From: Corynebacterium capitovis DSM 44611
GTDB taxonomy: Bacteria > Actinomycetota > Actinomycetes > Mycobacteriales > Mycobacteriaceae
DNA: 64,000 bases
Assembly: GCF_030440535.1 (NCBI RefSeq)
Contig: NZ_CP047117.1
Location: forward strand, 372,001-436,000
Reading direction: 5' to 3'
Numbering within the stretch: the first letter of the stretch is position 1; the number at the start of each line of letters is the position of its first letter. Of the stretch, positions 58,801 through 64,000 are shown one piece after another. Position numbers and translations under genes: made by a program. The notes beneath the pieces were generated by a model. It did no database searches and was not told the origin of the DNA. It saw nothing but the letters and a program-made list of their open reading frames with translations.

Positions 58801-58950
58801 GACCCGTCCCTGACCGGTGAGTCCGCGTTGGCAGCGATCAACGATGCCCTTGGTTTGGACGCATCGGCTCCCAGGCGGCGCGCAGTCGCGCTATGTGGAC
58901 ACCGTCAGCAGGACGACCTCGCCGACGTTATTCGGGAAATGCAGGTGTGA
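55891..58950 (+). CDS. DEDDh exonuclease - TerB-like - BRCT - HhH - sigma-region-4-like HTH fusion
   Basis: 1019 residues from ATG 55891 with AAAGGAGG 7 nt upstream. Residues 5-165 are a DnaQ-type 3'-5' exonuclease: VVDLETTGF (D11, E13), HNAGFEKRFL (89-98), HAALADAEA (H147, D152). Residues about 210-300 are a TerB-like helical bundle, and 316-390 a BRCT domain (GDRVAFTGALDLPREEWER). A helix-hairpin-helix follows (DIPGVGEKRLRQLVEA, from 481), then a sigma-70 region-4-like HTH (LGGATLDELGTQFGVSRERI, about 572-605). Two HARE/winged-helix-like modules (PLTVEEIAAQV, about 738-850) and an uncharacterised C-terminus complete it. Probably a DNA-end or damage-sensing nuclease; role in defence is inferred from position. 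Confidence 0.82.
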   Translation: MTTRPGFAVVDLETTGFGGTDRIIDIGVVLLGPDLEHQGTWETLVQPGRDIPNSYVHKITATDLVRAPRFEVVAPYLAYLLHGRIPVAHNAGFEKRFLSLEFRRAGIDTNVGSIDWLDTMVLSQRHLGQAKLSEALTAVGIENFQPHAALADAEATADLLRTLVQKRGASVLLGARASAEPNDPREVPTVVRGKKEDEHWLARLTSALPNQGDSNVDRYRRALTASLADLQLSASEIKHLGDIAISDGLALDDIAATHEEFIRQMAVQAWLDGVVTDEERAQLADLAEQLGVAGNVVESFLTAPVAGNPIEELVLRHGDRVAFTGALDLPREEWERRVTDLGLVFGGVTKKTVVLVAANPDSMSGKAVKARELLVPVIDERTFARLISALDPAPASAVAPDEELAERFPWVADAPVPLTAADALASHWIAHSPDLSLHLMSSYLDRDLVIDVRNSAVEKPGLRWQERFPRMLDATVYDLRDIPGVGEKRLRQLVEAVVLAALDADITGEYVDTDIYIDDADPSDIVAGWAALAGAPFPGTTEETIAVLFSTCTQELLDATTHDPRRVAIATRRWLGGATLDELGTQFGVSRERIRQLETQLRASFAEHSELSAAVAQQVARRVGKLAAVDVVKRQMPWLWTVDESLGCTYEEYFRGLFGLWKVDGGWMLAADFDPESGITLDAHGVFSVGELARSVNADESALADWLAQRGYLALSGGTMARVRSHQDRAVAVLSVAGEPLTVEEIAAQVEANPRSLANQMNEDPRISRVANGTYALTSWGLEPFTTITDWIGRRIDATGSVALADLLAEAPRLRISESSVRAYAAGSGFSLIDGTVTRSTTTTEIIDDEPFDSKNMYFRDGAWHLLLVLTPDHLRGSGFVVPRGVAGLYRVPVGGEVAVPSRLGDQYVRVNRLKQFSVSTIRRFLEELGSQVGDRVWLRFRPDAFDVVPAPPLDPSLTGLAGLLSEMGLDPSLTGESALAAINDALGLDASAPRRRAVALCGHRQQDDLADVIREMQV

Positions 58951-59068
58951 ACATCAAGCTCCCTAATTGTTCTGCCTTTTGTGGGAGGGGTGCACCAAAT
59001 CAGCCTACGATTAAACACGATCGCTTAATAGCGCGATCGAAACGGTTCAAGTTAAGGACAGGATTTGT

Positions 59069-60106
59069 ATGCACGATGCTGAGAAAACCATGATGGCCGC
59101 CCGTATGCACATCGGCGACGAGGGCCGCGAACTGAAAATCGACCAGGTCCCCATCCCCGAGCCGGGCAACGGTGAAGTGCTGGTCAAGGTCATGGCAGCC
59201 GGGGTATGTCTATCGGACGTCCACCTCCTCGATGGCTCATTGACCGCTCCGCATCTCGACGACGATGTGGTGACTCTGGGGCATGAGACCGCAGGAGTCG
59301 TGGAGAAGCTGGGCGAGGGTGTCTCGTCCTTCGCGCCGGGTGATCGGGTGGTGATGCGAAGCGGCTACCGCGATGACAAAGGCGACGTGTACGGACACGG
59401 CATTGACTTCGACGGCGGATGGGCAGAGTATGTGCTGACCAAGGAATCCACCCTGATCAGCCTCCCTGAGTCCATCTCTTTTGAGGTGGGTGCGATCATT
59501 CCGGACGCGGTGTCTACTCCGTGGTCCGCAATCGACTACACCGCCCAAGTGAAGGAGGGCCAAACCATCGGGGTGTGGGGTGTTGGCGGTCTCGGTGCCC
59601 ACGCAGTGAAACTGCTTGTGGCGGAAAAAGCGTCCCCAATTATTGCGATGGATCCTTCCGACAAGGCGCGCGAAAGGGCGCTGGAGTATGGGGCGGATTA
59701 CGCGCTTGACAGCACGGCCGACGACTTCGAGGACAAGCTGCGCGAAATAACCGGCGGCAAGATGCTAGACGTTGCCTTCGACTTCGCAGGGGTACCTCCC
59801 GTCCGCAAGCAGGCCCTGAGCGTCCTAGGCGTCGGAGGAAAACTAGTTCTGGTCGGCATCTCGGGCGGGGAAGTCGTCATTCCCAGTGACATGGATTTTC
59901 AGATGAACCGCAATGCCATCCTTGGCCACTACGGTTCCCTTCCGAACAGTATCCCAGACGTGGTGCAATTGTTGGCGGAGGGTCGCGTCAATTTCGACGC
60001 CTCCGTCACGGAGGTCCTCCCCCTCTCGGAGGCTGCAACCGCGGTCGACCACCTGAAGAATAAGGTGGGCGACCCGATCCGCATTGTGCTTCGCCCCGGG
60101 GAGTAA
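59069..60106 (+). CDS. Zinc-dependent alcohol dehydrogenase family protein
   Basis: 345-residue medium-chain dehydrogenase/reductase. Catalytic zinc ligands are in AAGVCLSDVHLLDG (Cys) and LGHETAGVVEKLGEGV (His/Glu), and the NAD(P)-binding motif is GVWGVGGLGAHAVKLL. The four-Cys loop for the structural zinc, normally after residue 90, is absent: the stretch RSGYRDDKGDVYGHGIDFDGG has no Cys. AAGGACAGG precedes the ATG at 59069; an ATG at 59090 is also possible. Convergent with FAS-I, with only 3 bp between stops. The substrate is unknown. Confidence 0.85.
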   Translation: MHDAEKTMMAARMHIGDEGRELKIDQVPIPEPGNGEVLVKVMAAGVCLSDVHLLDGSLTAPHLDDDVVTLGHETAGVVEKLGEGVSSFAPGDRVVMRSGYRDDKGDVYGHGIDFDGGWAEYVLTKESTLISLPESISFEVGAIIPDAVSTPWSAIDYTAQVKEGQTIGVWGVGGLGAHAVKLLVAEKASPIIAMDPSDKARERALEYGADYALDSTADDFEDKLREITGGKMLDVAFDFAGVPPVRKQALSVLGVGGKLVLVGISGGEVVIPSDMDFQMNRNAILGHYGSLPNSIPDVVQLLAEGRVNFDASVTEVLPLSEAATAVDHLKNKVGDPIRIVLRPGE

Positions 60107-60109
60107 TTG

Positions 60110-63100
60110 CTACCCGAGCGGATACACACCGTCCTGTCCAAGGCGAGCGTCTGGGTCCAAAAGCAAGGCGATCTCGCCGTCGTGCGTGTTGCCTCCCGCG
60201 AAGCGACGATTCTCCACCTGCTGGAACAGGGCGCGCCGGCCCACCATTCCCGCCTCGAGGTGCCCGGCGCCGGCGCGTAGCCGGGCCGTGGCGCGGGCGC
60301 GCCACTCGGACACCGATGTACCGGAAGCCGCTAGTGCCGCCTCGAAGACCCCTGGGTGCGCGAGCACCACAAGCGCGCCGACGTGTCCGAAACCAAGCGA
60401 GGTCAGCGCCGCCGCCTTCACACGCCCCGCACCCAGCGACAGCGGGGCCCGCAGCCACACCAAGTTGCGAGACTTGAGGCCGACCAAAGGATCCACGCAG
60501 TCGAGGGAGGCGTTTGGGGGAATCTCGCCTGTGGCGAGGACGTCGATAAGCCCGCCGATCTGGAACAGTGCCGCGCCCGCCTTGGCGTGGCCGGTGAGCG
60601 TCTTCTGGGAGATGACGTACATCGGGGCGCGCTCGTCGCGGCCGATGGCTGGCCACAGGATGGAGTGCAGATCGGACTCGTTCGGGTCGTTGGCGTTGGT
60701 GGAGGTGTCGTGCTTGGACAGCACGGTGACGTCGTCGGGCGAGAGGCCCAGCGAGGCCAGCGAACGCGCCAGGCGGGATGTCGCACCACCGCGCGCCGCA
60801 CCGAGCACACCCAGGCCGGGGGCCGGGATGGAGGTGTGGGCACCGTCGCCGAAGGAAGAGGCGTAGGCGATCACCGCACGCACCGGGAGTCCCAGCTTGG
60901 CGGCCACGGACGCGCGGGCGACCAGGACCGTTCCGCCGCCCTCGGCCTCGAGGAAGCCGCCGCGGCGCCGGTCGTTGGCGCGCGAGATGAAGCGGTCCGC
61001 AATCCCTTTGTCGCGCATCGCGGCGGTTTCCGCGGTGGCGTTCATGTCGCCGAAGCCCTGCAGGGACTCGACCTGGACGTCGTCGATACCACCGGCGACC
61101 ACGAAGTCCGCCTTGCCCACCGCAATCTTGTCCACGGCCTCTTCCACAGACACCGCCGCGGTGGCGCAGGCGCCGACCGGGTGGATCATCGAGCCGTAAC
61201 CGCCGACCAGCGACTGCATGACGTGCGCCGCCACGACGTTGGGCAGGGCCTCTTGCAGGATGTCGGACTGGCGCTCGTCGCCAAGAAGGCGCGACACGAA
61301 CACCTTATGCAGGGACTCCATGCCGCCGATGCCGGTGCCCTGCGTGGTTGCTACCTCGGTCGGGTGAACGGCCTGCAGTAGCTCTGCGGGGGTGAAACCC
61401 GCAGTGACGAAGGCGTCGACGGCGGTGACCAGGTTCCACACGGCGATGCGGTCCATGTTGTCCACCATCTGCGCCGGGATGCCCCAGTTGGCGGGGTCGA
61501 AGTCGTCGGGCATCTGGCCCGCGACGGTGCGCGTCAAGGTCGCCTTGCGGGGGACGCGGGCGGTCGCGCCGGCGCGGCGGGTGACGGTCCATTCGCCGTC
61601 GACAAGTGCGACCTGCGTCGACGCGGGATCGGCCTCTTCGATCTCGCGGGCTTCTGCCTCGTTGGCGACGGTGAAGGTGATGTCGCGGTCGAGGTAGACC
61701 TGGGCCAGGTCGATGGATCCGCGGTCGCGAAGGAAGTACTTGTCCGTCAGCTCGCGCACGCCGGCGCGGGCGACCACCTCGTCGCGGAAGCGGTCGTAAA
61801 TGTCCTCCTCCGCAACCGGCGCGCCGTCCGCGTCGTACCAGCCCGGGTTCGGGTCCTCGGACCAGTGGATTAGGTCCATCATCCACGCCAGCTCCAGCAC
61901 GCCGGCGGCTGTGAGGTCGACGGAGCCGTCTCGGCGCATGCCGTACTCCGCCTCGCGGCGGGTACGTCCGGAGCCCCAGGAGGAGACCTCGCCGACGCCC
62001 ACGATCACGATCATGTCCTCAAGAGCGCAGGTCACCTCGCCCACCTCAGCGCCTTCCGGCTGGGAGGGGTTGGCCACGTTCGGCAGCGCCTTAATAGCTT
62101 CGCTTGTCGACGCCTGCGCGGCCCCCTCCGCCTGCACCGACGCGGTGCGGGCGAGCTCGGCGATGGACACGCCCGCGTCGGCGAGCCCACCGGTCGCGTC
62201 AAGGTCGAGCGGGGCCTCGGCAGCCTGGGCGCGGGAATTGCGCGAGGCCAGGCCCATGATCTCGGCGGAGATCTCCGCCGGGTTCCACACCCGGATCCCG
62301 GCGGCCTCGGCGGCCGGGACGAGGGCGTCGTTGCCGCCCATCAGCTGCGTGCCGGCGACCCAGCCGATGCGCGCCTGCGCCAGCGTCACACCTTCCGGCC
62401 AGCCGGTCTCGGCGGACCACTTGTTCACGATGGCGTCGAAAGCCGCCTTGACCTCGCCGTACGCACCGTCACCACCGAAGGTGCCGCGGTTCGGCGAACC
62501 CGGCAGGATGACGTGGGTGCGCGTGGCGGGGAAGTCGTTGGCGGTCTGTGCCAGCGCAGACAGCCCCGCGATGGTGCGCTCGACGGACCACAGCAGCAGG
62601 CGGGCCTGGGTTTCGGTGGTGCCGCCGGCCTCGGCGAGTGAGCCGGACACGCCCGGCGCGGCGAAGGGGAAGGCGAGCGTTGGGATGAGCGCGGGCTTGA
62701 CCACCTTCACCTCATTGCCGACGGTCTCGCGTTGCTCGGAGCCAATCCAGTCAATCAGCGCGTCGATGTCGCGGTAACTGGACAGGTTGGCGGGCACGAG
62801 CCACAACGCGGAACCGGCCGCGGCGTGGTCGCGGTAGAGGGTGCGCGCGAACTCCTTGCGGGCCTGGTCAACGCGCGAGGCCGTCATGATGACGGTCGCA
62901 CCTCCGGCCAGAAGCCTTTCCACCAGCGCCGTCGCGATCGAGCCGGGCGCGGCTCCCGTGACCAGAGCGACATCTCCCGCGTACACCAGCTCCGGGGTCT
63001 CAAGAGCCACCCGGGCGATCTCCGCCAGCGGGCCGGCGTAACCGTGCTCGGCGTACCATTCGGCCTGCTCAGCGACGGTCGCGCCGGTACCGGCGAAGCG

Positions 63101-64000
63101 CTCCACGGCGATCTCGGCCTCGCCGAGTGCGACACGGGCGAGGTCCTCGCGGGCCTGGGCCCAGCGGTCGTCGAAAAGGACGGCGCGGCGGGCGTCGAAC
63201 ACGGGCGTGACCTGCTTGACCCAGCCGGTGCCGAGCTCTGCCTCGATCGTCTCCAACACCGTCGTGTCCGGCGCCTCGACCTCGGCGTGCTCGTCCTCGA
63301 TACCCAGCTTGGACAACAGGGTGCGCGCGGTGGTGACCAGGGTGTCGGTCACCTCATCGCGGTACGCATCAAGGGCGGCGGAGTCCACGACCCCGCCAGA
63401 AGCAGCACCGCTTGCCGACGCTTGAGAGACACTCACCCCGAGGCGGGCGGCGACGGACTGGACGGCGGCGTCGACAAGCGAAGCCGCCTCGGCCTTGCTG
63501 GACACGGCGGGCAGCGTGGTGAGGCTGCCGCCGCGCACCGACTCCTCGCCACGCGTGCCGAGGAGGATTTCCGCCTCGACGTGCGGTGCCCAGGATGCGG
63601 GCAGGCCCCACGCGGAGGCGAGGTGCTCGCCGACGAAGGCGGGTTTGAGGCCGGCCGCGCCGAGGAGCTGGCGCAGGCGGGACGTGATGGCCTCAGAGAG
63701 AACCGGGCCGAAGGCGGAGTAACCGGGGGCGGCGGTGGTGACGCGGCCGCGCAGGGTGGCCACGTCGTCCTCGGCGGCGCCGTCGATGGCGGGAACGCCG
63801 AGCTCAGCGGACATGTCCATGAGCAGCTGGTTGCGGCGGGAGGACACGCCGCCGGTGAGTTCCTCGATGGTGTCGTTGTCGGTGATCTGCTCCAGGCGGA
63901 CCTTGTTCTGGAACGCGAAGAGCACCATGATCGCGTCCGCTGCGGTAAACGGCAGGTCGCTGACGGGCGCGCCGCCGGTGGGAGCGGCGACTGGGGCCGG
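60110..64000 (-). CDS. fas: Type I fatty acid synthase, C-terminal part (5' end outside window)
   Basis: Multifunctional FAS-I making acyl-CoAs from malonyl-CoA. About 1296 codons are in the window and the frame stays open to base 64000. The first visible part is the end of a preceding domain and an ACP/linker region (DLPFTAADAIMVLFAFQN). It continues with the ketoreductase domain (ALVTGAAPGSIATALVERLL, coded near 62.95 kb) and the ketosynthase domain with the active-site Cys in PVGACATAAVSVEEAVDKI (Cys codon 61166-61168) and further His residues (STSKHDTSTNANDPNES read without the first residue as LSKHDTSTNAND; KTLTGHAKAGAA). Ends at LDPDARLGQDGVYPLG. Confidence 0.93.
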   Translation of the reverse strand, partial: PAPVAAPTGGAPVSDLPFTAADAIMVLFAFQNKVRLEQITDNDTIEELTGGVSSRRNQLLMDMSAELGVPAIDGAAEDDVATLRGRVTTAAPGYSAFGPVLSEAITSRLRQLLGAAGLKPAFVGEHLASAWGLPASWAPHVEAEILLGTRGEESVRGGSLTTLPAVSSKAEAASLVDAAVQSVAARLGVSVSQASASGAASGGVVDSAALDAYRDEVTDTLVTTARTLLSKLGIEDEHAEVEAPDTTVLETIEAELGTGWVKQVTPVFDARRAVLFDDRWAQAREDLARVALGEAEIAVERFAGTGATVAEQAEWYAEHGYAGPLAEIARVALETPELVYAGDVALVTGAAPGSIATALVERLLAGGATVIMTASRVDQARKEFARTLYRDHAAAGSALWLVPANLSSYRDIDALIDWIGSEQRETVGNEVKVVKPALIPTLAFPFAAPGVSGSLAEAGGTTETQARLLLWSVERTIAGLSALAQTANDFPATRTHVILPGSPNRGTFGGDGAYGEVKAAFDAIVNKWSAETGWPEGVTLAQARIGWVAGTQLMGGNDALVPAAEAAGIRVWNPAEISAEIMGLASRNSRAQAAEAPLDLDATGGLADAGVSIAELARTASVQAEGAAQASTSEAIKALPNVANPSQPEGAEVGEVTCALEDMIVIVGVGEVSSWGSGRTRREAEYGMRRDGSVDLTAAGVLELAWMMDLIHWSEDPNPGWYDADGAPVAEEDIYDRFRDEVVARAGVRELTDKYFLRDRGSIDLAQVYLDRDITFTVANEAEAREIEEADPASTQVALVDGEWTVTRRAGATARVPRKATLTRTVAGQMPDDFDPANWGIPAQMVDNMDRIAVWNLVTAVDAFVTAGFTPAELLQAVHPTEVATTQGTGIGGMESLHKVFVSRLLGDERQSDILQEALPNVVAAHVMQSLVGGYGSMIHPVGACATAAVSVEEAVDKIAVGKADFVVAGGIDDVQVESLQGFGDMNATAETAAMRDKGIADRFISRANDRRRGGFLEAEGGGTVLVARASVAAKLGLPVRAVIAYASSFGDGAHTSIPAPGLGVLGAARGGATSRLARSLASLGLSPDDVTVLSKHDTSTNANDPNESDLHSILWPAIGRDERAPMYVISQKTLTGHAKAGAALFQIGGLIDVLATGEIPPNASLDCVDPLVGLKSRNLVWLRAPLSLGAGRVKAAALTSLGFGHVGALVVLAHPGVFEAALAASGTSVSEWRARATARLRAGAGHLEAGMVGRRALFQQVENRRFAGGNTHDGEIALLLDPDARLGQDGVYPLG

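Overview
The window is a chromosomal segment of a high-GC Corynebacterium-type actinobacterium. The evidence is the gene content and order: metX-metY, a monomeric isocitrate dehydrogenase, trpS, an NlpC/P60-upp-HTH-amidohydrolase-lpdA run, a prpR/prpD2B2C2 methylcitrate locus, pyc, accBC, thtR, an accD-accE-maf cluster and a multidomain type I fatty acid synthase. I cannot name the species. I saw no rRNA, tRNA, CRISPR array, integrase or transposase.

Layout. 1-2.2 kb: methionine synthesis (metX is cut by the window edge). 2.4-5.3 kb: a HAD hydrolase, a 2H phosphoesterase-like protein, and a head-to-head junction of a truncated sugar-type binding protein and a truncated LacI regulator, which looks like a deletion scar. 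5.4-20.5 kb: core genes (icd, xth, a TRIC-like channel, trpS, a YihY/BrkB protein, a D-Ala-D-Ala carboxypeptidase, a VIT transporter, NlpC/P60 with a small ESX-like partner, upp, a regulator, an M20 hydrolase, lpdA) ending in a DUF3558 lipoprotein. 20.6-22.6 kb: a PPE/ESX-like Ala/Gly-rich protein followed by three tandem 83-bp hairpin repeats. 22.6-27.6 kb: prpR divergent from prpD2-prpB2-prpC2. 27.6-42.9 kb: an M20 hydrolase, pyc, accBC, thtR, a Cj0069-family protein, a CPA1 antiporter, a frameshifted DUF3151 gene, maf, accE, accD and an SDR fused to a helical domain. 42.9-45.8 kb: a large-subunit catalase, a DUF3253 protein and a DoxX-like protein. 60.1-64 kb: the C-terminal part of FAS-I, convergent with an alcohol dehydrogenase.

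The accessory part is 46.2-58.95 kb and looks like a defence island. It holds a DUF6508 protein, a PH-domain protein, an Mrr-type restriction enzyme and a degraded gene that was translationally coupled to it. Next comes a tight three-gene unit: an MmeI-like adenine methyltransferase whose N-terminal nuclease signature appears lost, an SF2 helicase, and a GIY-YIG nuclease-domain protein. The island ends with a 1019-residue protein that combines a DEDDh exonuclease, a TerB-like region, BRCT, helix-hairpin-helix and a sigma-70 region-4-like HTH. These two units are the best candidates here for an undescribed system.

Carbon flow links much of the core. PrpDBC feeds propionate carbon to pyruvate and succinate, Pyc makes oxaloacetate, and Icd makes 2-oxoglutarate and NADPH. 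AccBC/AccD/AccE make malonyl-CoA (or another carboxyacyl-CoA) for FAS-I. Many core genes show a TANNNT hexamer 6-9 nt before the start codon and no Shine-Dalgarno sequence, as expected for leaderless mRNAs.
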